Origin: Paraburkholderia edwinii
GTDB taxonomy: Bacteria > Pseudomonadota > Gammaproteobacteria > Burkholderiales > Burkholderiaceae
Direction: 5' to 3'
DNA length: 64,000 bases
Assembly: GCF_019428685.1 (NCBI RefSeq)
Contig: NZ_CP080096.1
Span: forward strand, 1 to 64,000
The notes under the pieces: model-generated
Told to the model about the DNA's origin: nothing
What the model saw: only the letters and a program-made list of their open reading frames with translations
Database searches by the model: none
In this document: in pieces, positions 46,511 to 55,529 of the stretch
How positions within the stretch are numbered: position 1 is the stretch's first letter
Layout: every line of letters starts with the position of its first letter
Position numbers and translations under genes: made by a program

Positions 46511-48349
46511 TCAGAATCTCGCGTTAAGCTCGAGCTGCAGCACATCGATCAGCAGCGGCGGCCCATACACTTCGCGTGCGCTCAGGTAACGCGCGGACAG
46601 CCACGCATCGCGCGCCACCGCATACTGCGCGCCGATCACATAACCCTTCGCATTCGTGCCGCCGAGGTGGAAGTCCGAATCGGTGAACGCATCGAGCACC
46701 GCATCCGGCTGCAGGTACTTGTACGCGACCGAGAAATTCCACTGGCCCTTTTCGACCGTTTCCGGCTCGCCGAGCGTGAACTTGAACATGAAGCCGTTGC
46801 CGCCGCTGCGATAGTCGGCCGCCGTCACATTCGAACTCGCCGTGTTGAAGTTGTTGACCGGCGGCGACGCCGCCGCGAGCGCCTTGCTCGCGTCGAACGA
46901 GAGGTTGCGCACGAACTCGCCGTCGAGCCGCACCTTGTAGCGGTCCATCAGCTTCGTATCCCACTCGAGCTTCACGTCGAACAGGCGATAGTTGTACGCA
47001 AGGCCGAACAGCTGCGGCTCAGGCGTCGTTCCCGGCGCAAGGTTCGGGTTCTGCACGATATTGCGCAGCGCGATCAGCGTATTGCCCTTCTGGAGGAAAT
47101 CCGGTGCATCGTTGTCGGTGCTACAGCTCGTCGCGCCGAGGAACAGCGCGCAAGGCGACGACAGCTGGCCGCGCGAGTTCTGGAAGTCGTAGTACGCAAT
47201 CGCGCCCTTCAGGCGGTTCGTTTCGTTGATCTTCCATTCGGCGCCGACCTGGCCGGCGAACAGCCACTTCGTATCGCTGCCCTCTTTCACCGGCGCGTTC
47301 GATATGAAATTGTCGTCGCTGTACTGCACCGGGAATGCGCCCAGCGTGCCGAACAGCGTGATGTCCGCGGTCGTCGGCAGCGCATGACGGAAATTCGCGG
47401 CGAAGCCGTCGAACTCGAGGTCCGGATCGAACAGCAGGTCCGACGAGAAGAACGGATTGTCGAAGCGGCCGCCGACAAGGTTCAGCCACGGCGTCGGCGC
47501 GTAGCTGACGTACGCCTTGTTCAGCCAGATGTTCTTCTTGTCGAAACCGCCACCGAGCAACTGCGTGGTCGAAACCGGATCGTTGTCGTTACCCGACGCG
47601 AGCTGAATGCCCGCGCTCAGGCCGTCGGCAATCTGCGCGGTCACGCCAAGGCGTGCGCGAACGCTGAACAGGTTCGCACGGTTCGTCGTCGTGTTGATCG
47701 ACGGCGGAGCGCCCTCGCCCGGCGTATTGCCCGTAAAGTCGAAGCCGCCCATCTGATTGATGGCGGCAAAGTTCGTCACACCCGTCACGTTGCGCGGCGA
47801 GTAGAAGTCGAACTGATCGCGCAAGCGCAGATCGCCGTCGATCTTGATGCGCGAGACCCAGTCCGGGAACGTGTTCGGCTGCGCCCAGTTTTCCGCCTTC
47901 GCCTGGGCGACCACTTCCTGCTTCACCTGGTCGCGGATCTGATCGCGCACGACTTGCGGCACGTACGGCACGGCAACGTCGCCCGGCTGCGTCGGCGCAT
48001 TCGCAACCAGCGGCGCGGCCACCGGCGGACGCGCGGCAGCGGCCTTCGCCTGCGCGGTTTCGGCCTGCGCCTGCGAGATCAGGTCGTTGGCATTCTGCTG
48101 CGTGAGCACGCCGCGCTTGACCAGCAGGTTGATCAGGTTGATCACCGTGCTTTCGGTCGGCGCGGCCGCGCCGCCTGCTGACCGGTTCGCTGCCTGATTC
48201 GCCGCTTGCGTCTCGAGCGATTGCGCATGCGCGAGCGCGCTCACCGACATCCCCAGCGCCGCCAGCACCGCGAAACTGATTCGCGTGCGGTGGAGCGCTT
48301 TCCCCCCGCCGTGCTGCCCGCCACCCCGTAACACCATCTTTTGAATCAT
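46511..48349 (-). CDS. Putative outer-membrane porin (Porin_5-like)
   Basis: A 612-residue protein with signal peptide ending ALAHAQ (near residue 43). The N-terminal mature part contains INLLVKRGVLTQQNANDLISQAQAE and a helical spacer, then the barrel starting WVSRIKIDGDLRLRDQFDFYSP with many alternating beta strands and ending in LQLELNARF, with the C-terminal Phe of an outer-membrane protein. This matches the putative porin family often found near TonB genes. The ATG at 48349 has GGAG 7 nt upstream; an upstream ATG at 48364 lacks this. Located 57 bp or more after tonB. Confidence 0.85.
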   Translation of the reverse strand: MIQKMVLRGGGQHGGGKALHRTRISFAVLAALGMSVSALAHAQSLETQAANQAANRSAGGAAAPTESTVINLINLLVKRGVLTQQNANDLISQAQAETAQAKAAAARPPVAAPLVANAPTQPGDVAVPYVPQVVRDQIRDQVKQEVVAQAKAENWAQPNTFPDWVSRIKIDGDLRLRDQFDFYSPRNVTGVTNFAAINQMGGFDFTGNTPGEGAPPSINTTTNRANLFSVRARLGVTAQIADGLSAGIQLASGNDNDPVSTTQLLGGGFDKKNIWLNKAYVSYAPTPWLNLVGGRFDNPFFSSDLLFDPDLEFDGFAANFRHALPTTADITLFGTLGAFPVQYSDDNFISNAPVKEGSDTKWLFAGQVGAEWKINETNRLKGAIAYYDFQNSRGQLSSPCALFLGATSCSTDNDAPDFLQKGNTLIALRNIVQNPNLAPGTTPEPQLFGLAYNYRLFDVKLEWDTKLMDRYKVRLDGEFVRNLSFDASKALAAASPPVNNFNTASSNVTAADYRSGGNGFMFKFTLGEPETVEKGQWNFSVAYKYLQPDAVLDAFTDSDFHLGGTNAKGYVIGAQYAVARDAWLSARYLSAREVYGPPLLIDVLQLELNARF

Positions 48350-48421
48350 TGTGATTCTCCGCATATCTGCTGATTTTTCTGCTGGCCCCGCATGGCTCTC
48401 GAATCGCCCCCGCGATTCGCG

Positions 48422-49147
48422 TCAGCCCGGCTGATGCCCCTGTAAGTTGAGCCGCACCGGGTATTGCCATGACGGCGGCGGCGGTTCGTCGAGCTTGCCG
48501 AGCACCTGCAGCGCGCTAACGACGGCTTCGTCGAGCTTCGAGTCGCCGGTGGACTGGCCGATCGTCACCTTGACGATGCGTCCCGACGGCTCGAGCCACA
48601 GATTCACGCCGACCGAAAAGCGCAAGCCCTCCCCTGTTTCCTGCACGCTCTTGTCGCGCTCGACGGCCTGCTGCAGCGCGTACACGAGGTATTGCGAATA
48701 AGTGGCGTTGCCGAAGCCGCCGTTACCGGTCCCGCTGCCGGCCATGCCCGAACCGTCGCCGGCGGCGATCGCGAAGTTGTCCGTACCGGCTTGCGCGGGC
48801 GCGTTCATCGTCATTTGCTTCGGCGCGTTATCCATCGGCTTCGGCGCTTCCGCGGGCTTGGGCGTCGCGGTCGGCTTCGGCACCGGCGTCTGCACTTCCG
48901 GCGTCTTTTCGGGCGGCGGCTTCATCTTCGGCGGCGGGGGCGGCGGGGGCGGCGGCACGGGAATCACCGTCGTCACGCGCGGCGCTTCGGCGCGCTTCAC
49001 GCCCGCTGTATCGTTCGCGAAGCGCCACACGGCAAAGCCGACACCCACCAGCACGATCACGTAGATCGCCGGCTTCACGAAGCGCTTGAGGCCTTTCTTC
49101 TCGTCGTCGGGATCGCCGCCGTGGCCGCCCTCGTAGGTCATTTCCAT
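48422..49147 (-). CDS. tonB: TonB energy transducer
   Basis: A 241-residue inner-membrane protein that transmits motor force to outer-membrane partners. One helix at about 27-44 (IYVIVLVGVGFAVWRFA), a Pro-rich spacer at 64-115 (VIPVPPPPPPPPPKMKPPPEKTPE), and a C-terminal domain at about 155-240 (TYSQYLVYALQQAVERD, FSVGVNLWLEPSGRIVKVTIGQSTGDSKLDEAVVSALQVL, VRLNLQG). The motor genes exbB-like and exbD are directly upstream in the same operon, so this Ton unit is self-contained. Confidence 0.9.
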   Translation of the reverse strand: MEMTYEGGHGGDPDDEKKGLKRFVKPAIYVIVLVGVGFAVWRFANDTAGVKRAEAPRVTTVIPVPPPPPPPPPKMKPPPEKTPEVQTPVPKPTATPKPAEAPKPMDNAPKQMTMNAPAQAGTDNFAIAAGDGSGMAGSGTGNGGFGNATYSQYLVYALQQAVERDKSVQETGEGLRFSVGVNLWLEPSGRIVKVTIGQSTGDSKLDEAVVSALQVLGKLDEPPPPSWQYPVRLNLQGHQPG

Positions 49148-49187
49148 GAGCGAGGCCTCCGGCGGCCGCTGATGCTGCGCGCGAATG

Positions 49188-49592
49188 TCATGATTTCTGC
49201 TTGCCCGTCACGAGACCCACTTGCGTCAGATCGAGCCGGCGCAACAGATCGAGCACATCCATCACCTTCTGATAGGCGACCGCCGAATCGCCTTTCAGCA
49301 CGATCGGCGCATCGGGTGTCGTCGCCTTGATCGTGCGCAGCCGGTTTTCGAGCTCGTCCATCGTCACGGGATACGCATCGAGGAAGATCTGCCCCGAGTC
49401 GGATACGGTGATGGCTTTCGTCTGCGGCTTCGCGAGACTCGCCGACGAGCTCGCCTTCGGCAGATCGACCTTGATCCCCTGCACCGACGCGGTGGTCATG
49501 ATGATGAAGATGATCAGCAGCACGTACGCGAGGTCCAGCATCGGCGTGATGTTGATGTCGTCGTACGGCTTGTCGTCGTCCTGAACTTGCAT
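49188..49592 (-). CDS. exbD: ExbD-type motor protein
   Basis: A 134-residue inner-membrane protein with one helix at about 19-38 containing the conserved proton-carrying Asp (D20 in PMLDLAYVLLIIFIIMTTA) and a periplasmic domain (GIKVDLPKASSS, SDSGQIFLDAYPVTMDELENRL, VVLKGD-type string PIVLKGDSAVAYQKVMDVLDLLRRLDL). With the ExbB fusion upstream and TonB downstream it forms the proton-driven Ton complex. Confidence 0.92.
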   Translation of the reverse strand: MQVQDDDKPYDDINITPMLDLAYVLLIIFIIMTTASVQGIKVDLPKASSSASLAKPQTKAITVSDSGQIFLDAYPVTMDELENRLRTIKATTPDAPIVLKGDSAVAYQKVMDVLDLLRRLDLTQVGLVTGKQKS

Positions 49593-49664
49593 GGCGTTAC
49601 GCCCTCCGTTGTTGCGTGCTGCGGCGCGTGTCGTGTTGCGTCATCGATTCGTTCGCGTTTGTGC

Positions 49665-51455
49665 CTAATCCGCGGCGATCGCGTGGTCCGCGCTGCGATG
49701 CGCTTCCGCGAGACGCGTCACGAACTCGTCGACGAACACCTGCATGTTCGCGGTCACGTTCTTGTTGCGAATCAGCAGGTAGTTGTAGCCAAACAGCGCG
49801 GGAATCGCGACGAACAGACCGGTGACGGTGGCGAGCAGTGCAGCTGCAATACCCGGTGCGATTGCGTTCACGTTGACGTCGCCGGCGGCGGCAATCGCGG
49901 CGAACGTGATCATCACGCCGACCACGGTGCCGAGCAGGCCGAGGAACGGGCCGCCGGAAATCGCGATCGTCAGCAGAACCATCGACTTCGAAAGGCGCTG
50001 GTTTTCACGGACCAGCGTGGCGTCCATCGTGGCGCGGATCGCTTCGATCGACTCGGTGGTGATGACCGTGCGGCCGTTTTCGTCGACACGGCTATGGATT
50101 TCCGACACGCCCGCGCGGTAGAGCCGGTACAGCGACGAGTGGCGCAGACGCTTGCCGTCTTCCGAGCGCTCGTCGGTATGCGCGAGGCCGACCAGATGAC
50201 GGCCCGCCACTTCGCGAAAGCGCTTGACGAAGAACGCGTTTGCCTTGTCGACGGTGCCCACATACTTCGCCTTGTTCCACATCACGACCCACGATGTGAA
50301 CGCCATCGCAAGCAGGATGACGATGACGACCCACGCGTCGACGGTCACCGACTTCACGATCACGCCGAAGTAGCCGAAGCCGAAGCCCGACTGCTTTTCG
50401 TCGGCGCCGTAGGCGACCAGCTTCGATTCGGAGCCCTGGCTCATTGCATCGATGCCGATCAGCGTGGGCGAACGCGCAACCTTCGACAGGCGCAGTTCGT
50501 CGATCTCGCCGACGTAGCCGCTGCCGGTGCCGCCGGCGACATCGCCGCCGACCGCAGCCGCACTGTTCAGCGCCGGCAGCGCGGCAGCGACCTGCGCGAC
50601 CTGGTGGCCACCGACGTAGAGCGTGAGGTTCGTGCCGTCCGCCGTCACGGCGATATGCGACCACTGGCCTGCGGCGACCGGTGCGGTAGCGGGCGTGCGG
50701 GCCGGTGCTGCGCCGCCGTCCACTTCGGCGAACGGCACGCCGTTGTCGAGACCGATCAGCACGCCATTCGCGCCGTCGCGGCGCGCGAACAGCAGCGTTT
50801 GCGGCGCGAGTGCGGCGGGCTTCACCCATGCGCTGAAGGTGAACTTGCCGCCTGCCGGAATCGCCAGCGACGGGCTCGCCGCGAGATTCACCGGCGTCTT
50901 GCCGTCGAACTGCGCGGCCTTGCCGACGATGCCGTCTTCGACGATGCGCGACGGTGCGTTCTGCGCGTTATTCGCGTACGCGGTCAGATCCTTCGTCGGC
51001 GTACCCGACGCGCCGTTGAAGTGATAGACGAGCGTGTAGTCGGGATCGAACGTGTCGGCCGGCTTTGCGCCGTCCGGCGCTTTCTTGTTGCCGTAGTACA
51101 TCCAGATGTTTTCGCTCGCGCCGGCGGGGAACTGCGGCACATCCACCCAGACGAGCGCGACGCCGAGCACCGGGTCGTACTGCTCGATGTGATAGTTGAG
51201 CGGTGTCTTGTCGTCGGCGGCGACGAAGCGGATATCGGCGCCGCTATCCTGCAAGCCGTCGAACTGGAAGTTGCCCGAATGCAGACGGATCAGCAGCGGC
51301 ACACGTCCGGCCGATTCCGCGATATTGCCGCCCTTCGGCGTCGTGTCGATCGTGATCGATTTGCGGAACGACCAGTCGTTCTGCCACCACGCATTCGCCA
51401 CCCCTGGCAGCCACATGAAGGCCACCGTCAGTAATACCAACCAAGCTCGCTTCAC
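49665..51455 (-). CDS. DUF2341-LamG-ExbB/MotA fusion protein
   Basis: A 596-residue fusion. Signal peptide 1-22; DUF2341 domain about 23-130 (WWQNDWSFRKSITIDTT...SENIWMYYGNKKAPDGAKPADTFDPDYTLVYHFN); a LamG/concanavalin-like jelly roll about 150-335; a membrane helix 374-393; then an ExbB/TolQ channel domain about 430-590 with helices near 490-520 and 540-562 (TIAISGGPFLGLLGTVVGVMITFAAIAAAGD). So the motor protein carries a large periplasmic carbohydrate-binding-like module. The start is a GTG at 51455 with GGGGGA about 8 nt upstream. Directly followed by exbD and tonB. Confidence 0.9.
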   Translation of the reverse strand: MKRAWLVLLTVAFMWLPGVANAWWQNDWSFRKSITIDTTPKGGNIAESAGRVPLLIRLHSGNFQFDGLQDSGADIRFVAADDKTPLNYHIEQYDPVLGVALVWVDVPQFPAGASENIWMYYGNKKAPDGAKPADTFDPDYTLVYHFNGASGTPTKDLTAYANNAQNAPSRIVEDGIVGKAAQFDGKTPVNLAASPSLAIPAGGKFTFSAWVKPAALAPQTLLFARRDGANGVLIGLDNGVPFAEVDGGAAPARTPATAPVAAGQWSHIAVTADGTNLTLYVGGHQVAQVAAALPALNSAAAVGGDVAGGTGSGYVGEIDELRLSKVARSPTLIGIDAMSQGSESKLVAYGADEKQSGFGFGYFGVIVKSVTVDAWVVIVILLAMAFTSWVVMWNKAKYVGTVDKANAFFVKRFREVAGRHLVGLAHTDERSEDGKRLRHSSLYRLYRAGVSEIHSRVDENGRTVITTESIEAIRATMDATLVRENQRLSKSMVLLTIAISGGPFLGLLGTVVGVMITFAAIAAAGDVNVNAIAPGIAAALLATVTGLFVAIPALFGYNYLLIRNKNVTANMQVFVDEFVTRLAEAHRSADHAIAAD

Positions 51456-51521
51456 AGTCAAATCCCCCGATAAACCGGCCGGTCCACGGCCGGCCCAACA
51501 CATTTAAAGAAACCGGCCAGG

Positions 51522-53294
51522 TTAGAAACTCGCGCGCACATAGAAGTCGAAGTGCGGGCTATATGCTTTCGTGAAGGTCGCAGACTTCATCGGGAACGCC
51601 ATTTCGATATCGGCGCTCGCGTACTTGAGCAACTGCAGGCGCGTACCTATGCCCACCGAAAGCATGTTGAACGACGACTGCTGCTCTGGAAGCGGGCTCA
51701 GCAGCCACAAATGGGCGGAATCGACGAACGCATGGAAACGCCATTCGTTCACGATCGATCCGTTGAAATACTTCGCGACCGACGGACTGCGCAGTTCGAG
51801 CGAACCGATCACGCCGCTATCCGCGGTGTCTTCCGCGGACAGATAGCCACGCACCGTATTGATGCCGCCTGCCGCGAACTGCTCGCTCGAGACGAGCGGC
51901 GAGTTCGAGATCTGGCCCGAGACGTGCGCGTTCAGCTGCATGTCGCGCGGCAGGTTCTGCGTGTGATTGACGTCGAACTTGCCGTAGATGAAGTCGGCCG
52001 TCGCGTCGAAGCGCTTGTTGTCGAAGTCGTCCGCGCTGCTGCTTGCGCCGCGCAGGTTGGTGACCAGCGAAACCGAGAACGCGGTCTGCGAGTTCTTCAG
52101 GTTTAGCTGGCCGTTGTAGGCGAACGTGACCGGCACATACGTGATCGGCGCTTGCGACGTCGTGCCCGCGAAGATGTCGTTTTCGTCGAAATGCTTGTGG
52201 TCGATTTCGACGCTTGCCGTTTCCGAATACCTGTCGGTCGACGGCAACGCGTAGATAGCCTGCAGGCCGAACGACGTGCCCTTGCCGAGCACCGTCGTGT
52301 TGCCGAGCGACGCGACGTTGCTGTCCGAGTGATAGGCGGTGGCGAGCAGGGTCCAGTGCGTGCCTTGCAGCGGCGCGAGATACGAGAACGTGTAGACCTT
52401 CGCGTCCTGCGGATGCTGCGGCGCGAGCAGGAAGCTGCCGGAGATCACGTGGCCGAGCTGCCACAGGTTCGAATAGCTGAGCGCGGCGACCGTGCGCAGT
52501 TCCGACGTGTCGGGGCTGTGGTCGTTGTTCAGTTCGATGCTGCCGTGCAGCGGGTTGTGATCGTCAACCTTGAGGTCGACATCGACCGTCTGCGGCAATG
52601 CACCGGCTTTCAGCACCGGAATTACCTGACGGTCCTGCGACTTGTTGAGGTCGGTCAACTGCTGCTGCGCGGCGTTGAAATCGGGCACCGTGCCTTCCGC
52701 GAGCGCCGGCACCGCATCGCGAATCTCCTGCGGCGAGTTGTACTTCGAGCCCTCGACGCGCAAGCGCCCCACTTTCGCCTCGACCACCTGCAGCAGAATC
52801 ACGCCGCCCTTCACCTGCTGCGCGGGCAATTCGACGACCACCGACTGGTACCCGTTGTCCTGATAGACCTTCTGCAACGCATCGCGCGCGGCATTGACAT
52901 CGGTGAGCGTCTTACCCGGTCCCTCGAACGGATAGACCGCCTTTTCGATCTCGATGGACGGCAGGGTCGTATTGCCTCGCACGATGAACTCGTTGACGTC
53001 GAAGGTCGGCGGTGGACTGGCCGCTGCCGGGTTTGCCTGCGCTGTTGCCTGCGTTGCTGCGTCGGTCGCTGCCTGTTTCGTTGCTGTCGATGCCTGCGCT
53101 TGCGCGTTCGTTTGCGCCGTTCCCTGAGTCGATGCCTGAGTCGCTCCCTGAGCCGTTCCCTGAGCCGTTGCCTGCGTGCCGGTTTGCGTTTGTGCCTGCA
53201 CGAGCGCCGCAAGCGTGATCCCGCCTACGAGCAGTGCACCCGCCAGGCACTGCCCGATCCGGTTATTCGATTCCCCGTCTACTACCGGCGTCAT
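51522..53294 (-). CDS. TpsB two-partner secretion transporter (ShlB/FhaC type)
   Basis: A 590-residue outer-membrane protein. Signal peptide about 1-34, a Gln/Thr/Ala repeat tract at about 35-90 (GTQATAQGTAQGATQAST), two POTRA domains at about 95-245 (FIVRGNTTLPSIEIEKAVYPFEGPGKTLTDVNAARDALQKVYQDNGY, RLRVEGSKYNSPQEIRDAVPAL), then a 16-strand-type barrel containing VRGYLSAED, the L6 loop motif, and ending FDFYVRASF. These export large TpsA proteins, but no TpsA gene lies in the window. First gene of the long operon; AAGGGG is 8 nt before the ATG. Confidence 0.92.
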   Translation of the reverse strand: MTPVVDGESNNRIGQCLAGALLVGGITLAALVQAQTQTGTQATAQGTAQGATQASTQGTAQTNAQAQASTATKQAATDAATQATAQANPAAASPPPTFDVNEFIVRGNTTLPSIEIEKAVYPFEGPGKTLTDVNAARDALQKVYQDNGYQSVVVELPAQQVKGGVILLQVVEAKVGRLRVEGSKYNSPQEIRDAVPALAEGTVPDFNAAQQQLTDLNKSQDRQVIPVLKAGALPQTVDVDLKVDDHNPLHGSIELNNDHSPDTSELRTVAALSYSNLWQLGHVISGSFLLAPQHPQDAKVYTFSYLAPLQGTHWTLLATAYHSDSNVASLGNTTVLGKGTSFGLQAIYALPSTDRYSETASVEIDHKHFDENDIFAGTTSQAPITYVPVTFAYNGQLNLKNSQTAFSVSLVTNLRGASSSADDFDNKRFDATADFIYGKFDVNHTQNLPRDMQLNAHVSGQISNSPLVSSEQFAAGGINTVRGYLSAEDTADSGVIGSLELRSPSVAKYFNGSIVNEWRFHAFVDSAHLWLLSPLPEQQSSFNMLSVGIGTRLQLLKYASADIEMAFPMKSATFTKAYSPHFDFYVRASF

Positions 53295-54048
53295 GCGCCA
53301 CCCCTTGATTGCTTGAAATTCTCAGCGTTGTCGGTCCGCTTGCAGCACTTCGCGTCGCTCGCGTTATACGTGTTTCAGGTCAATTTGATGACAGCGGCTC
53401 AGTATTCCTAAATAGTTGATCTGGTCTTTCTCGCACCACAAAAACTTGCCTGCTCATTGTCTTTTCCATCGACGCAGACGGCTTTCGCATTGACGAAAAT
53501 TCAACTGCGCCTAACTGCGTTTACCGCAGGCCGCGCCGGCCAATCGCTTTGCGATCCGCACCGGCACAGCCGGAATTCTCAGGTTCCACCTCGGGCGCCA
53601 TCTCAGTGCTGCCTCAGGTTCCACACTACGCACCGTGCATGCCGCTCACTCAAGCCGCATTCGAACCGACGCATCTATTTGCATAGACGGAACGAACCGC
53701 AAGAAACCGCACTTTTTTTGTTTGGACAATCCGACGGGGTCGAAATACGCGGACCACCTGAATTGCGCTGCTAGCCGCAGCCGCTTGCGCACGCGGCAAC
53801 CAGCAGGTTCATTGACGGGACAACAGCGCCTGAAGGTTTTCACCTCCCTGTCTATCCAGACGTACCGGAACTCGCCAACCCGCATTCTTTTCGTCGCAGC
53901 GCGCTTGCCGACAACAAGCGTCTGCATTTCCACACCGCTTACCTGTGCTGCTCACGCACGTTGCCCATAGGCGCGCCGACGCAACGATGCAGCCGCGACC
54001 GCGGATCGGGCCGCGTAGCGATACTGCACCGCTGATATTGCGAGACCG
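53295..54048. other. 750-bp non-coding stretch upstream of TpsB
   Basis: GC is lower than in neighbouring genes and no frame has plausible coding character. It must contain the promoter of the 14-gene Tps-Ton operon and the 3' end region of the TIGR03032-type gene. I see no convincing terminator hairpin, repeat or RNA gene. It could be a decayed gene. Confidence 0.45.
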
Positions 54049-55206
54049 TTACCGATCTGCTGCTTCTTCCGAACCCTGCCCGGCCTTGACTGCTTCTTCG
54101 TCGTCTTCACGCGGCCTTTGCTGCCAGAAGCCGCCGCGCATCGTCGTGATCGACGGCATCTGCGCCCATTGGCGCGGATTCAGGATCTCCGCGCGCAGCA
54201 CATCGGGCAGCACCTGCACGTCGAGAATTTCTTCGACACCGTTGTAAAACTCGAGAATGCCAAGCAGTTCGCCGCTTGCGAGGTCGACGGCGGCAATGCC
54301 TGCGACGAGTTCGTCGCGCTCCGCTTCGATCGGCAGGCCTTGCGGGCCGCGCTTCATGCGCAGCTTCGAGAGTCCGATGAACAGCACACCGCGATATTCG
54401 GCAAGCCCGTGCGTAAAGCCCGGCAGTTTCGTTAAGACCTGTTTGGCGCCCGTGGCAGGATCGATGCGCAACAGCGCGCCGCGGCCGCCTTCGAGCACGT
54501 ACAGCTGGCCGTTGATGATGCGCGGAGAGTGCGGCATCGAAAGGCCGCCCGCGACGATGCGCCCGGACGGCACTTCCATCACGATGCCGCTGTCGGCCAT
54601 GCCCTTACGCCAGCCGAACGGCGTATTCGTTTCGCCGAGCGCGGTCACATAGCGCACCTTCGATTCGTGAAACGCCATACCGTTGAGGTGACAACGATCG
54701 TCGGGGCCGAATTCGGTGACGAAAGGTGGCTGCCAGATCGGCGTGAAATTGAAGTAGCCGTCGATCACGCTGATGCACGAATAGCGTGTGTTCACTGCAA
54801 GCACGATCTGCTTGTCGAACGCCATGTCGTGCAGATCGAGGTCGCCCGTATAGTGAGACATCCGCGGCACGAACATCGCGTCGTAATGATTGGGCCGCTC
54901 CGGATAAAGCGGCGCAAGCGACGACACATTCGCGAAAATCATCAGCTCGTGAATCGTTGCGATCGCAAGGCGTTTGCCGCTCACTGCAAGCCCCATCGAG
55001 CGCGGCAACTGGCAAGCGGATAGCGTCGGTATGCCGTTCTCGACACCGAGAATCGCGACACCCGAAGGACGGCGACTGATGGCGAGCGAACACTTCAGCG
55101 ATGCGAGCACATCGAGAAAGCGCCCGGTATCACGCAAGTTGATCAGCGCGTCTACGTGGTCTGTCTGCGTGGGGTTGGCTGCGACGTCGTGCGGGGACTG
55201 CTCCAC
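54049..55206 (-). CDS. TIGR03032 / DUF4915 family protein
   Basis: A 385-residue soluble protein, probably a beta-propeller. Family strings: LASLKCSLAISRRPSGVAILG, RSMGLAVSGKRLAIATIHELMIFANVSSL, YDAMFVPRMSHYTGDLDLHDMAF, FVTEFGPDDRCHLNGMAF, NGQLYVLEGGRGALLRIDPATG, GFTHGLAEYRGVLFIGLSKLR, RDELVAGIAAVDLASGELLGILEFYNGVEEILDVQVLPD. The function is unknown; members often lie near genes for large secreted proteins. The GTG start has AAGGAAAAGG just upstream. Same strand as the Tps-Ton cluster, separated by 750 bp. Confidence 0.85.
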   Translation of the reverse strand: MEQSPHDVAANPTQTDHVDALINLRDTGRFLDVLASLKCSLAISRRPSGVAILGVENGIPTLSACQLPRSMGLAVSGKRLAIATIHELMIFANVSSLAPLYPERPNHYDAMFVPRMSHYTGDLDLHDMAFDKQIVLAVNTRYSCISVIDGYFNFTPIWQPPFVTEFGPDDRCHLNGMAFHESKVRYVTALGETNTPFGWRKGMADSGIVMEVPSGRIVAGGLSMPHSPRIINGQLYVLEGGRGALLRIDPATGAKQVLTKLPGFTHGLAEYRGVLFIGLSKLRMKRGPQGLPIEAERDELVAGIAAVDLASGELLGILEFYNGVEEILDVQVLPDVLRAEILNPRQWAQMPSITTMRGGFWQQRPREDDEEAVKAGQGSEEAADR

Positions 55207-55529
55207 TACCTTTTCCTTTTAATTGCCGGTGCTGCATCCGATTTTTCGGATGGGTCTTTTTTCAAGGTAGCGCATGTTTTGAGTCAAGCATGTGACAGAA
55301 GGAACGGATATGCGCACTCGCGCAAAAGTGTGCGGGTTCGCCGTGCCCGATCCGTCTAAGCAGTAGACACAGACAAAAAAGATCTTACGAACCCCATGAT
55401 TTCCGACCCGAAGACGTGCGCAATGCCGGTCAGTTGCGCTTGCAACGATGCGTGCCGCCACGCAGGCGACGGCGCGGCGCGCGGCGCTGCGGACGACACC
55501 GGCACTGTGGGCCGGCGTAGAGGATTGGC
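55207..55529. other. Divergent intergenic region, no gene seen
   Basis: About 320 bp between the TIGR03032-type gene (leftward) and the membrane protein (rightward). Contains a T-rich patch near 55250 and A-rich patch near 55375 compatible with promoters. Frames here have no supported gene. Confidence 0.4.

Noticed and set aside
46667..48181. Long rightward frame opposite the porin
   Set aside because: Arg/Val-rich shadow; the porin has signal peptide and terminal Phe.
49221..51434. Long rightward frame opposite exbD and the ExbB fusion
   Set aside because: No domain; the leftward motor genes are well supported.
53457..53933. Short frames of about 100 codons upstream of TpsB
   Set aside because: Composition unlike the genes around them, no ribosome site, no motif.
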